Positions 1 to 13,200 are shown, counted from the stretch's first letter. The stretch: DNA of 64,000 nucleotides from Lentinula raphanica (GCA_027919835.1 JANVFP010000023.1:682001-746000), one strand, 5' to 3'. Numbers and translations: made by a program. The notes: generated from the letters alone by a model not told the origin.

Positions 1-1568
<1,568 letters not shown>

Positions 1569-1922
1569 GTTGGATAGTTGAAAAGGAACGAGTCAGTCAG
1601 TTGAGGGATGAAAGAGAGAAAAAGAGAAAGATAGGAGAAAATGGGAGTGCGCGTTATTATAGGATATCTGAGGATCTCGATAAATGCAGAAATTCAGGAG
1701 TCAGGACATAAGGTGGGTGGCCATCAACGTCAGTTCCTGACTGTGTATACACCGCAGCGCAATGAAGTCGAACAAGCGACAAGGCACGACAATCGGAAGA
1801 GGCAGAGACGAATAGCCTCGAATAGCTTGAATTAGTCCAAGTCCGCTGTCAATGTAGACAGCACGTTCTGGTGTATGCACATTCGGCTCTAACGAGGTAC
1901 ACAGTGAAGTACAAAGAGACTT

Positions 1923-2108
1923 TCATGATACAACTGGAGACGATACATGCAGCGTGTAGACCATGGAGGCTTCGCTCAGGATACGATCGATGAAGAAAAG
2001 GAGAGGCGAAAAAGAGGAGAGCTCACCGGCTAGACCTTCCTTGTTCCTTTGACCATCCTTGTTCGAAGGTTGTTCGGGATAGATAACCTTGGAAGGAGGA
2101 CGGGACAT
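1923..2108 (-). CDS. Short uncharacterised gene or 5' exon between gmd and the fucosyltransferase
   Basis: An ATG at 2108 opens a polar stretch beginning MSRPPSKVIYPEQP and ending NKEGLAG, followed by a plausible intron donor (GTGAGC) about 30 codons in. A pyrimidine-rich stretch and an acceptor follow near 1983; the second exon cannot be fixed because more than one reading frame is possible. Read straight through, the frame closes at 1923. No family recognised. It may be a small conserved protein in tandem with gmd, or an unconserved ORF. Region 1569-1922 otherwise looks like the gmd 5' flank, with AG-rich runs. Confidence 0.3.
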   Translation of the reverse strand: MSRPPSKVIYPEQPSNKDGQRNKEGLAGELSSFSPLLFFIDRILSEASMVYTLHVSSPVVS

Positions 2109-2734
2109 GATGGATGTTGGCGGACAAGTTGAGGTGACCCTCAAATTAATCGATGTAATCTAATCTTATCTCTAGCTCTGAGAAGTTTGAGCCCCATGTG
2201 GCGAATGCTCCACTTTTTGTGGAGTGAGACTGAACTGCTGCACCATGGAAACAACGTTGAGCGCGATGAAAGTAGAAAATATCTGCAGCGTAAGTACTGC
2301 TTGTTTTCAGCTGGTGCTCCAGGGTGCTCCTTGTAAGAAGGCTGAGTAGTATGCTCGAATGAATAGGTCTAAATTTGGATACGAATTCTCTGAATTAGCA
2401 CAGTAAATGAATTGACATTCAAGATCTTCATGCGTTCTCTCCTCAATCCGTGATTTTTCCATATTTTGTGACATTGCCGCTATGTGGCGTCAACAGCAAA
2501 AGCTGAGAGTAGAGTTGTGCTTGCTGGAGCCTCAGCTTTGCAATATTTGCTATCTAACGAAGCTGCACAGCAGAATAAAACATCGAAATGCGCCTTTTTA
2601 GCTCTTGATTTGAAGTGATAAGAAAGAGGCAGTGGTTCGGCTATAGAATTGTGTTTTGAGTGTTGATGGGAGTTTGAGAGGTAAGTAAATAACTGTCGTC
2701 ACTCCACATTTCTCTCTCTCTCTCTTCAACAACG

Positions 2735-4896
2735 ATGCTCAATCTCTCAAAGTCTCCCCCTTCTCCTAGTTATCATCTGCCTTCTCCAGCAACTTTTCGC
2801 AGACCTTCTCCCAATCGTCCAACGTTGACACTTTTCCGCTATTCGGCCTCTCTGCTCACCAAACGCTATTGCCGACTCTTATTCCTTACATTATTTGCCC
2901 TAACATTTCTGTTCTTTCTTCTTAAATTATCTCCTCCTCCTTCCTTCGAACCCCTTCAACTCATTCGAATACCTGCAGGCCAAGACCTGGTCCTACTCCC
3001 TCCTCCATATCCATCTCCTCCTACCGATGAACAACGGAAAGGTCTTCCGCCACTCTTCGAAGCCTGGAAGGAATATGAACGAGCTCTTCCCCAGCACGCC
3101 GCAGATAATGGGACCACCAGATTCATATATATGAAAAATCACGTCGTCGGTTCGTCTTCTTCTAAACAATCGTTCTCCAATGCTTATATCTCGTAGCTTC
3201 TGGATGGGGCAACGTACTACAGGAGATGATCCTCAACACACATCTAGCATTCCTCTCAGGTCGCTCGTTTGTCTTTGACAATTATACATGGGATCGGTCT
3301 ACGTCAGAATACTCGTCGTTCAATGGCAAAACAATCCCCTCCCGTGTCCCCGTCTCCACCATGCTGGCAGGTGTGCGATTTCCGATAGAATCACTTCTGC
3401 CCGACTAATAGCTTACAGGTCCAATAATCGGTGGTTCTTTTGATCTGACCAACCTCAACGATCCCTTCTTCACCGTCGATCCATCTTCAACATCCCACCC
3501 GCGTGCTGTTTCCAGCGAGTATTATGAACGTGTTTGTGACGGCCAAAAAAAGATAGTAGACACTGCTATCGTCCGTAACGCGGTAGAGAGCTGGGACGGC
3601 AAGGCTAATCTCGAGGCTTGGGTCAAATATTTGCAAGATCTTCCTGACCGCTGCGTTGAATTTGATATCAACGCACAACATATATTCCACATCTGGTGAG
3701 AGTCCTCATGTCGATTCTATATGCACACTCACACTCTCATCAGGATGTTTGGCTCTCCCAAAGTTCTTACTCTCTGGCCATCGCTGTCCGAGTCGCCGAT
3801 TCTGCGACAGTTCACTCATTCACCACTGATCCTTGCTGCCTTCGAGCGTCACCGTCACCTGTTCGGCGTGGTGGATACAAAACCCGCTAAGCCAAAGGGA
3901 CAGTTACATTTCGTTCCAAGTCTAGGAACGTTTTTGCCAGACGTCCTTTTCCCTCGGCCGCGGCTAGACAAACCTCAGGTTTCACCCGCGCACTCGGCTT
4001 CACCCTCCCCTTCGTCCTCATCTTCACCCGCGTCCCCAAATTCCTCGCTTTCTTTAGTCGACCTCAATCAGATCCAGTTCCTGTACCCACACTCCCCCGC
4101 TAGACCCAATATCAACGACACCATCCCTGGCTTATTAGTACTCCATGTACGGCGCGGCGATTTTGCTGAACACTGCGTTCACCTCGTCAAGTACTCATCG
4201 GCTTTCAACGGTTTCAACTCGTTTGAGGACATGCGGGATCAGGATGGTTTCGACCCTGCTGCCGCCGGTGGAGGAGCTGAACCGCCTGGGGATGAGCCTA
4301 CTGCGCCTGAAGGGGAAGAAGCGTTTGCATCGAGGATAGAGGGACTATCCGAAGAGGAAAAGGATCGCGCGCGGAAAGCACGCAAAGATGCTCTCGATGC
4401 TTACTCTGCCGCCAGGAAGGATTACGAAGCTCGAGCTGCGAAATACGAGGCCGCCAAAGCTAATTATCTTGAACGTTGTTTCCCTAATATCTCACAAATT
4501 GTCAAACGCGTTAGGCAAGTCCGCGAACGAGTCGCACGTGCCCCCTCAAATCTTGATTCACATTCACATCGTACCTCATCTTCACTTTCCGCTCCTCTCA
4601 CTCATCTCTATATCATGACAAATGGTAAACCACCATTCCTCGCTGAACTCCGGGCGGCTCTTGAGCTGGACGCCATCACTCATAACCCTTTTGATCTGCC
4701 GCCTTGGGAGTCAATATACACCTCCCGAGATCTCGAGCTGGGTTGGGAAGAAGGCTATGTTGCGCAGGCGCTGGATATGTATGTGGCTCAACGGGCAGAG
4801 GTGTTTATCGGAAATGGGTTCTCAAGTTTGACATCAAATATTGTGATGTTGAGGAAAGCAAATGGGGTAGATACCATTAAAACAAGGTTGTGGTGA
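2735..4896 (+). CDS. Membrane-anchored O-fucosyltransferase-like glycosyltransferase
   Basis: Four exons (2735-3149, 3197-3370, 3419-3695, 3744-4896) give a 672-residue protein; all joins keep phase. Seen in order: a basic Pro/Ser-rich N-terminus, one hydrophobic anchor at about residues 49-65 (LLFLTLFALTFLFFLL; type II Golgi topology likely), the block KNHVVASGWGNVLQEM, then SGRSFVFDNYTWDR, a cysteine-containing middle, LLVLHVRRGDF (the HxRRGD sugar-nucleotide motif of the alpha-1,2/1,6 and protein O-fucosyltransferase superfamily), and a C-terminal EVFIGNGFSSLTSN motif. Between the last two lies an insert of about 90 residues rich in Glu, Lys and Ala that looks helical. Probable role: transfer of fucose from GDP-fucose in the secretory pathway. 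Acceptor unknown. The nearby gmd gene makes the donor precursor, which supports the call. Confidence 0.85.
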
Positions 4897-6341
4897 TTGA
4901 GAGATTTCTTGTAGCAAGTGGTGTGTTGTGTAACATTGAAGTCAATGTAGATTGACCTTGTGGAAACAAATATTCAATGTGGACCTATTAGAAAAGTGCA
5001 CTGCAAAATGAATTCAGATACTGAGTCACAGAGTATCATGATCAGAAGAGCTTGCCAAGTAGGGTATTGTCCACTAGGTCGGAGGGCAATTAGTTCACAT
5101 GGGATCCTATACTATAATATAATACCTTGAATTATTGAGTATTGTTCTTACTAGAACGGCCGCCTCGAGGCGGCTGAGCCCTTGCTTAAGCTCTGAGAGA
5201 CGACAAGGATGATGGACAGTTCAGAAGGCAGTTGACTCCAGAGCTTGAGCTTGAGCGCTCTTACTAAAGTGCACACTCCATGAGGATACTTATCTTATCT
5301 CTAGATCATTCAGCGCTTGTCCTTATCGTGATGACACATTTGTTTGTTCCCGATGTTTACGGAAAACAACCGGCGCCTATGAATTATACACCCCCAAGAG
5401 CCCTTGACAAGCAAGGGAATTGTTTTTTCCATAAGTAATGTTGTTCTCAAGGGGGTCCACATAATTGAAATAGAGGGTATCGCAAAACCTGTTGGGATAT
5501 GTTTGGCACCTGTCCGGGAACCATTGAGCTGAGCTTCTGCCAATCGTGCCGACCTTAGCGCACTGATTTTACTTATCGATCCTCCTTGTAAATTTCGTTG
5601 ATTTTGTCCAGCTATTCTGTATGCAATCTATGCTCTAATCCACTGATCGTTGTCCTTGCACCATTTATGATATTTAATGCAATCTAAACACTTGACGCCT
5701 TTAACACTGCCAAGATTCGTGTCTCACAACACCGGAACTGAGACCCTGGAATTTGAAGTGTTCCTTGAGGATGGGAAGCTCATTGTGAAGTGCAACTGGA
5801 GTTCATACTTTCAACGTTTACATCAAGAAAGGAGGAGACTGTATTACGAGTTGATCAACATGCAACAAAGGACTACCAAGAAACCTATGGCCTACCCATG
5901 TCAGATGATTTGGAAAACTTGGAATATCTTGCTCATAAAAGAGCTTTATCATGCGGTACTGATAGTGAACATGTCAATAAGCATAGATAGATACACATAA
6001 ATAGTAACTAATTACTGTACTCAAGGCTATATAGCTGTGCAATTCCGTTCGCGTTCGCGCTTGGTTTTCGAATGTCTCTGGTGTCCCTCAGAGCCACCGG
6101 CTCACCCTCGGCTACTCTCGGCTTACCTTCGGCGAGTGCACCTTACCTCATTGACCAAACAGACCCCAACAGGTTTTGCGATACCCTCTATTTCAATTAT
6201 GTGGACCCCCTTGGTTGTTCTCCTCAATTGCTGTTGGTTTGTCCTCGACATCCAACTCCAAATGCTTCGTAAGCCTGCTCCCTTTCGTTTGATTCGATTT
6301 TGTGAGCTCCATCCATTCAGGCTGCTAGTATCAGCACCTAG
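4897..6341. repeat. Non-coding stretch with a 58-bp inverted repeat
   Basis: No gene recognised downstream of the fucosyltransferase. A near-identical block at 5449-5506 recurs inverted at 6155-6212; both contain the core AAATAGAGGGTATCGCAAAA in one orientation or the other. About 650 bp lie between the arms, holding only short non-conserved ORFs. A perfect 16-bp palindrome (GCCGCCTCGAGGCGGC) sits at 5159-5174 and could act as a hairpin terminator or be an element end. The region is probably a decayed transposon. Confidence 0.5.
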
Positions 6342-6656
6342 CATCAGAAAAAATATTCTCATCTCTAGAGTCCCCAAAGATACCCCCCAATTCCTAGGTA
6401 GTCTCAGAGAGTCTAGAGTATCTGAGTTCTTTGAGACTTCTAAAAATTCTCTGGGTGCTTTCAGGTGCTTTCAGGTGCTTTCAGGTGCTTTCAGGTGCTT
6501 TCAGATGCTTTCAGATGCTTTCAGGAATGCTTTCAGGATCTTTTCAGGATCTCTAAGATGTTTTTTGATCTTTCAAAGTTCACAAAAATCTCTGAGCAGC
6601 CTAGGAATTGGGGGGTATTTCTAGAGACTCTAGAGATGAGAATATTTTTCCTGATG
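6342..6656. mobile_element. CATCAGG-family MITE, copy 1
   Basis: 315 bp with long imperfect terminal inverted repeats: left CATCAGAAAAAATATTCTC, right the complement ending CCTGATG, each followed inward by the conserved GAGATACCCCCCAATTCCTAGG-type subterminal block (here with one change on each side). The core is a tandem array of the 10-mer GTGCTTTCAG, repeated about five times. Flanks are AG on the left and GG on the right, so the expected 2-bp duplication is imperfect here. No coding capacity. Confidence 0.85.
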
Positions 6657-7759
6657 GGTTGAGGGAGGTAATAGCAATAATAAGAAGCCTCTTCCAACTC
6701 GTCGTCACAAGCCCATTTCAAAGCACAAGATGCAGCTGGATGCTAGTGACAACGAGGATGGATATGAAGAACGTAGGCAGAATCCTTTCCCCACTTATTG
6801 TTCCAAGCCGCTGATTCCAGAGCGCAGGGTCTGGATAGATGGTAGCAATGAGAACAATGGATATGAAGGATGTGAACAGGATGCTCATTTACGTCATTCC
6901 AAGTCCAAGCACAGGATTCAGATAGATGCTAGTGATAACTTTGAGGATGAGCATGAAGTCCCAAACCATCCACTGAGGAAGCAGGTTTCTAATCACCCAA
7001 CTCAAAAACAGCGGAAACTGAAAGGAGATGCATCAGGAAAAATATTTTCATCTCTAGAGTCCCCAGAGATACCCCCCAATTCCTAGGCTGCCCAGAGATT
7101 TTTGTGAGCTTTTAAAGATCAAAAATCATCCTAGAGATCCTGAAAGATCCTGAAAGCATCTGAAAGCACCTGAAAGCACCTGAAAGCACCCAGAGAATTT
7201 CTAGAAGCCTCAAAGGACTCAGATACTCTAGGTGCTCTGAGACTACCTAGAAATTGGGGGGTATCTCTGGGGACTCTAGAGATGAGAATATTTTTCCTAA
7301 TGTGTACCGCAGTGAGAGAAGTCGAGGAGTAAAGAAAAAAGTGAGAAGTCTAGTCAACCTCGTCCTGATTCTTGTATAATTGCTCCAGGTGGAAAGCATA
7401 CCATCACACAAGGTGCAATTGTCTCCAATGACAGTGATCAAAACAACCATGAACAGCAATCTCATTGCTCTCACACTCATTGCCCTTATTCTGTTCCTCG
7501 TATGATTCCTCCAGGTGGAAAGTGTACCATCACACAAGGTGCACTCCTCTCCAATGACAGAGATGAAGATGCCCAGGAGCAGCAATCTCATTGTTCTCAT
7601 GCTTGTCCTCACATGGATGATGACAATGAACCATGACCTGATCGTTCTCATTTCTGCCTTTGCACAGATGATGATGATGAACCACAATCTGATCACTCTG
7701 GTCCTTGTCCTCATCCCCACTCAATACTTCCAGGGGGAATGCCAGTCAATGAACATAAT
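6657..7759 (+). pseudogene. Remnant of an uncharacterised repeat-rich ORF, interrupted by a MITE and a chromovirus
   Basis: Residual coding is visible in a single reconstructed frame. 6660-7030 has three imperfect repeats around a QLDASDNEDGYEE-like unit. After the MITE, two copies of a unit with APGGKxTITQGA followed by QQSHCSH occur, then a Glu/Asp-rich linker. The last part (LPGGMPVNEHN) continues after the LTR retrotransposon at 16449-16520 as a Lys/Arg-rich tail (EEWPKKRARIETK) and a TAG stop. Removing MITE copy 2 and one TSD copy restores the frame except for a TGA at 7313-7315, and a TGA also ends the middle part near 7637. Function unknown; Lys-rich and His/Cys-rich composition only. 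It could be a host gene or an old element ORF. Confidence 0.5.
7031..7302. mobile_element. CATCAGG-family MITE, copy 2
   Basis: 272 bp. The left end is CATCAGGAAAAATATTTTC and the right end the complement, slightly changed (CCTAATG). It is flanked by the 2-bp duplication TG (7029-7030 and 7303-7304). The core contains AAAGCACCTG decamers. It is inserted in the repeat-rich ORF; excision with one TG restores the frame. Confidence 0.9.
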
Positions 7760-8347
7760 TGTTACGACCATAATCTTCGGAGCTCCGTCGGAGCTTCACT
7801 CGGCGATTGGACTTAGAGATTTCCTGAATCTCTCTAGTCATGCCTAGCAGTGTCCGTCTTGTCCCTCCTTCCGATTCCGTCGGTGTATCGGTCTGGTCTT
7901 ATACTTTGATTATGATCTTATTGTTTTATTCTCTGACAGCTCAGCTGACCTTTATATTGATTTACTTTACAATAGCTTATTGTCTTTCTCACCTCCGATG
8001 CTGTAGTACCGAGATGTGTATCGTCTTATTGTACTTTAGATTAGACTGACTATCCGTACAGTATATAAGGAGCCTGTACATACTTACATACCTCAGTTTT
8101 AATATCAACTTGGATTACCTCGTTAACGTTAACACTCACCTCTGTGCTCTCGGTGTCGTCTTGATCGTTGATCATCGCCGACTCCGAACCTCCGTCGGAC
8201 TTCGTACACGTTGTACTCGTCCTCCTCTGCTCTCTTGGTTGAACACGGTAACGTGGCGAGGGTGTTGCTCAATAACAACACTAACGTTCAACAATCCTCT
8301 GTGTCTCTGATCGGAGCTCCGACTCCGTCGGTGGCACGGTCCTAACA
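7760..8347 (+). repeat. 5' LTR of the chromovirus
   Basis: 588 bp, begins TGTTACGACC and ends GGTCCTAACA. It holds a TATA box at 8062-8068, a predicted transcription start near 8095, and four copies of CCGTCGG. Short ORFs inside it are not conserved genes. Confidence 0.95.
8062..8068 (+). promoter_or_regulatory. TATA box of the chromovirus promoter
   Basis: TATATAA in the LTR, followed 27-33 bp downstream by AGTTTTAATAT at 8095-8105, a good distance for a start site. An identical copy is in the 3' LTR. Confidence 0.65.
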
Positions 8348-8349
8348 GT

Positions 8350-8360
8350 ATATTAAAACT
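8350..8360 (+). promoter_or_regulatory. Self-priming primer-binding site (Tf1 type)
   Basis: Immediately after the 5' LTR, ATATTAAAACT is a perfect 11-nt complement of AGTTTTAATAT at 8095-8105, which lies where transcription should start behind the TATA box. No tRNA-complement beginning TGG follows the LTR. This is the arrangement known for Tf1/sushi elements, whose mRNA 5' end folds back, is cut by RNase H and primes reverse transcription. The complementarity is seen; the mechanism is inferred. Confidence 0.7.
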
Positions 8361-8398
8361 TATCTCGTCAACGTTGCACTGATTCATCTCTATTCCAT

Positions 8399-10153
8399 AT
8401 GGATCGCACTCAACGAACACTACGAGCTCAAACTCGTGCTGCTCGTCGTCCTCGTACCCCTTCTCCCATTCGGGATGAAGAAAATCCTTTTGTCGCAAAT
8501 GCTCAGGCTTTGACGGCTTTCAACGAATCTATCTCTGCAGTTGGTAACCGGAGACCGCGCATTTCTGCGTTCGGTCCCGCTCCTGTTCCTCTTCCGACGG
8601 TTACTACTGAAAACGTTCGCGGTGTTTCGGAATCTACGGAGTATGTCTATCAGACTGCTATTCTGCCTAGTGGTGAACACGTTCGTGTATTAACTCCGAA
8701 AGCTAAACGGGTTATCGAAGGTGAACCTGTTCCTCCACTACAACCACCTCCTACTCCGTCTCGTGCAGCTGCTAGACCTACCCAAGTTCCTTCTCTACCG
8801 GGACATTCGCAAGGTAGTCATCATTCCAGGGATCCGGAACCTCGACGTGATCCTCCGTCGGATCCGCCGGGTTTTCCGCCAGGTTTTCCTGGTGATGAAC
8901 CGGACGATGAAGGACCTCCCGATGGCCCGAGACGTGATCCTCCTGAAGGTCCACCAGATGATGGTCCACCTGATGATGGTCCTCCTGAGGGTCCTCCCGG
9001 AGGCCCTGGCGACGATCGAGATCCTCCTGACCCACCTCCCAATCCACCTCCGTCGGTTCGAAGTCGCTCTTCGAGCTCTTCTCGTTCGTCAGATAACTTG
9101 GCTCTTAATGCCTTGATGTCCTTCAACGACACTCTTGCGGATTTCACATCGGCCTTACGTCCGAAGGAGTCGGAATCGGACTCTGGAAAGACGAAGGTCA
9201 AAGACCCTGAACCATTTGATGGTTCTAACCCCCGAAAACTCAAATCTTTCCTGGTATCTTTGTCTTTGGTATTCATTGATCGTCCGAACTATTTCACTGA
9301 TCAGCGGAAAATCAATTACGCCTTGTCATACTTGACCGGCGCCGCTCGTGAATGGTTTGAACCGGACATCTTAGATCCGAATGTCGAAGCTCTACCTGCT
9401 TGGACCACGTCATACGCTGCTTTAGTCCAGGAGCTGCAGGAAAACTTTGGTTTGTACGATGCGCAGGGTGAGTCCGAAGACAAACTCGGAACCCTTCGGA
9501 TGCGCAACGACGAAAAGGTCGGAGCGTACAATATCAAGTTTAACACTCTGGCTGCTGCCTCCGGTTGGGATGTTAACGCTCTCCGATGGGCGTATCAGAA
9601 AGGACTAGCACCCCGACTCAAGGACGAAATTGCTCGTATGCCGGAACCTCGGACTCTTTCCGAATATCGGAGAGAAGTGTTACGGTTGGATAACCGTTAC
9701 TGGCGCAGAGAAGAAGAGAAGAAGCGGGAAAGTCATCGGTTTTCGGAGCCTTCGGACCAAAAGAAAGGAAAGAAGGATGGCAAGAAACCGGTACCGTTTA
9801 ACTCCTCTCAGAACTCTGGTGCTAATCAGTCCTCTTCGTCCTCTGGTTCGAACTTTAACAATCAAAAGAAGTTCGGTAATTCCAACAACAACAAAGGCAA
9901 CTCTGGCAACAAGTTTCCGAAGAAATCGATCGCAGACAACCTCGGCTCCGACGGCAAGCTTACTCCTGCGGAACGGGAACGTCGTAAGAAGTTTAATCTC
10001 TGTCTTTTCTGCGGACAAGGTGGTCATGTCCTTAAGGACTGTCCCCGAAAGAAGTCTAAAGAAAATGCTGCTAAAGGCAGAGCTGGCGTTCTCGAGGATG
10101 TAGCTGAAGAAGAAGAGATTCCGGACTCTCCGTCGGAGGAACCGGAAAAATAG
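8399..10153 (+). CDS. gag: Chromovirus Gag
   Basis: 584 residues. A basic N-terminus is followed by a Pro/Gly/Asp-rich segment with PPDDGPPDDG-type repeats (residues about 150-215). The capsid-like region runs about residues 265-440 and includes FDGSNPRKLKSFL and YLTGAAREWF, typical of retrotransposon Gag. A Ser/Asn/Lys-rich linker precedes one CCHC zinc knuckle, CLFCGQGGHVLKDC (CX2CX4HX4C), near the C-terminus at about residue 540. It should assemble virus-like particles and bind element RNA. It ends in an acidic tail with TAG at 10151-10153, preceded by an A-run. The pol frame overlaps in -1, so frameshifting near the stop is likely. Confidence 0.93.
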   Translation: MDRTQRTLRAQTRAARRPRTPSPIRDEENPFVANAQALTAFNESISAVGNRRPRISAFGPAPVPLPTVTTENVRGVSESTEYVYQTAILPSGEHVRVLTPKAKRVIEGEPVPPLQPPPTPSRAAARPTQVPSLPGHSQGSHHSRDPEPRRDPPSDPPGFPPGFPGDEPDDEGPPDGPRRDPPEGPPDDGPPDDGPPEGPPGGPGDDRDPPDPPPNPPPSVRSRSSSSSRSSDNLALNALMSFNDTLADFTSALRPKESESDSGKTKVKDPEPFDGSNPRKLKSFLVSLSLVFIDRPNYFTDQRKINYALSYLTGAAREWFEPDILDPNVEALPAWTTSYAALVQELQENFGLYDAQGESEDKLGTLRMRNDEKVGAYNIKFNTLAAASGWDVNALRWAYQKGLAPRLKDEIARMPEPRTLSEYRREVLRLDNRYWRREEEKKRESHRFSEPSDQKKGKKDGKKPVPFNSSQNSGANQSSSSSGSNFNNQKKFGNSNNNKGNSGNKFPKKSIADNLGSDGKLTPAERERRKKFNLCLFCGQGGHVLKDCPRKKSKENAAKGRAGVLEDVAEEEEIPDSPSEEPEK

Positions 10154-10218
10154 TCCGCAACTCCTGTCCCTCCGCACGAAGCAGGAGTTGCGTTGACCTG
10201 GTTCGTGCTCTACCAGAG

Positions 10219-13200
10219 GTGCTAACTCTCAACGCGTCCGCTCTTTCTAATCTCGAGAAATCTTTCATCATACCTCTGTCTGCTAAAATTTCTACTATTA
10301 CTTCTGATTACATTTCCATCTCTTTTGATTCTTTACTTGATTCCGGTTCTACTGATTGTTTTATTGATACTTCATTTGTTCGCCAAAAAAGAATTCCGAC
10401 AAAACCTATCCTTACTCCGATCAATCTCCGATTATTTGATGGTTCACTTTCTCCGACTCCGATCTCGGAATACGTTTCGTTATCGGTAGTTTTTCCTTCA
10501 AACGAGCAACTACCTCTGGACTTTTATGTCACACCTTTGGATTCTTCTTGTAAAGCAGTTTTAGGATATAGTTTTCTCTCCCGCTGCAATCCGTCGATTG
10601 ACTGGGTAGCGAAAACAATTACAATCCGAACCACTGATCAAGTTTTATCACAGACGTCTTCTTCTGAGATACCCTCCGACGGATCGGAGGACTCAGAGAA
10701 TCTTGATCCGACTCGATACCCTCGGTCACCTCCAGATGATCCTCTCCCTACAAGAGCTGGTCGATCTGCCTTCACCTCCCGTTCTCGTTTGAAACCTCGT
10801 CCTCTCTCGGACAAATTTCCTTTCGAACCATTGTATACTTATCCCTCCGTTGTTCAGATGGCTTCAAAACTGGAATACTCCGGAGTCGATATAGCCTTGG
10901 TCGGTGCTACTGTTTTTCATCATGCCTGCAAGATGTCTGGTATGGAACCCCTTCTACTCTACGCTGTACACTCCGAAGTGGCGGCTAGAGCCTCTCAACC
11001 AGCACCGCCGACGGCGACGTCGGACTCTAAATCTCCTCCTATTCCTGAAGCTTATCGGGATTTCGCTGATGTCTTCGACGAAGTCGAGTCAGAAGTGCTC
11101 CCAGAACATAGGTCTTACGACCTGAAGATTGATCTGGAGGAAGGTGCGGAACCTCCGATCGGAAGAATTTACCCACTATCCCCTCGTGAGCTGGAAGCTC
11201 TACGAGAATTCATCGACAAACAGTTGGTTAGCGGAGCTATTCGTCCTTCGACTTCTCCTCATGGAGCTCCTGTTCTCTTCGTTCCGAAGAAGGATGGCTC
11301 TCTCCGACTTTGCGTCGACTTCCGAGGACTAAACCGCATCACCAAAAAAGATCGGTATCCTCTCCCACTCATTTCCGATTTGCTTGACGCCCCGAAGAAA
11401 GCGAAAATCTATACGAAGTTGGATCTCGCTCATGCTTATCATCTCGTTCGGATCGCCGACGGAGACGAATGGAAGACCACGTTCCGAACCCGATATGGTT
11501 CTTTTGAATGGCTGGTCATGCCGTTTGGTCTCACCAATGCTCCTGCTGCGTTTCAACGTTTCGTCAATGATATCTTTGCTGACTTACTCGATGTCTGTGT
11601 TATAGTCTATCTTGACGATATCCTCATCTACTCCGACGATCCGACGGCGCATGAGGAGCATGTCAAAGAGGTTCTTCGACGTCTTCGCAAACACAAACTT
11701 TTCTGCAATCCGGCGAAATGTGAATTCGGAATTGATACGGTTGAATATCTTGGGTATATTCTCTCCCCCGACGGACTTTCCATGGCCGAGGACAAAATCA
11801 AGGCTATTATCGATTGGCCGACGCCAAGGAAGGTTAAGGACATCCAGTCCTTCCTAGGTTTTGCGAATTTCTATCGTCGTTTTATTCACAATTACAGTGA
11901 TATCGTCGTTCCAATGAACCGACTCACTCGGAAAGATACTCCATGGGTCTGGACTTCGGAATGTCAAGATTCCTTCGATACGCTTAAGCACGCTTTCACT
12001 CATGCCCCTATTCTTTCTCATTGGGAACCTGATAAACCTCTTATTGTCGAAACAGATGCGTCGGATTATGCTCTAGCAGCTATCCTATCCATCGTCGGCA
12101 CCGATGGAGAAATTCATCCGGTGGCCTTCCTCTCTCGCACTTTCCACTCTGCCGAATTGAACTATGACACTCATGACAAGGAATTGCTAGCTATCTTCGA
12201 AGCTTTTAAAGCTTGGAGGCATTACCTTGAAGGTTCGGGCACTCCGGTCGACGTCGTTACTGATCACAAGAATCTGGAGTATTTCTCCACTACGAAGATT
12301 CTTACCCGACGGCAGGTCCGATGGTCCGAATACCTTCATCAGTTCAACTTCGTTATCCGTTTCCGTCCTGGAAAACTCGGTGCGAAACCTGACGCTATGA
12401 CTAGACGATGGGACGTCTATCCCAAAGAGGGGGATATCGGCTACGCGCAAGTTAATCCTCACAATTTTAGACCCATATTCACTAATGATCAACTCACTAC
12501 ATCACTTCGTGCTACCTTCCTTGAAGGTCCTGTTCTTCGAGCGTCGGTTGTCATGGACTTTGAAGCAGTTCATCAATCGATCCGAGAACATTACTCCTCC
12601 GACGGCGAAGCGATGGCAGGATTGAAGTTGGTCGATGATCCTTCTAACCTCCGATGGACTATGGGTTTAGATGGTCTCTTGCGTCTGGATGGTCGAATCT
12701 ATGTTCCGAACTTCGGAGATCTCAGGTTGCAGATACTCCGATTCTTTCATGATCATCCTCTCTCTGGCCACTTTGGTCAGAATCGGACTCTCGAAGCTGT
12801 ACGTCGTCAATATACTTGGCCAAAGGTACGAGAATTCGTTAAGGACTATGTTTCGTCTTGTACGATTTGCGGTCGGAATAAACCCCGTCGGCATCGTCCC
12901 TACGGACTTCTCAAACCTCTCCCTGTGCCTTCTCGTCCTTGGGATTCAATCTCAATGGATTTCATCGAACAACTTCCTGACTCCGACGGCTACACCGCTA
13001 TCTTGGTCGTAGTCGACCGTGCTTCCAAACAAGCTATCTTTATTGCCTGTGACGACAAAATCACCTCCGAACAATTGGCGCAACTTTTCGTTATTCATGT
13101 CTTCTCTAAACACGGTGTTCCGAATCATGTTACCTCCGACCGAGGATCGGAATTCGTTTCGGCGTTTTTCCGAGCTTTAGGTCAAGCTTTGTCGATGGAA

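Noticed and set aside
1923..2108. Assignment of the small gene to the PAT-complex protein Asterix
   Set aside because: Only a loose impression from a short N-terminus; no diagnostic block could be matched.
5159..5174. Cloning-vector polylinker (XhoI/EagI-like palindrome)
   Set aside because: Isolated palindrome with no further vector sequence around it.
7840..8310. Two ORFs in the LTR, repeated at 15936-16406
   Set aside because: They are identical only because the LTRs are; they overlap promoter sequence and have no domains.
8778..9276. Long antisense ORFs in gag (for example Pro/Gly-rich reverse frames)
   Set aside because: Shadows of the repetitive Pro/Asp/Gly gag region; no introns or domains, unlike the antisense gene at 14350-15589.
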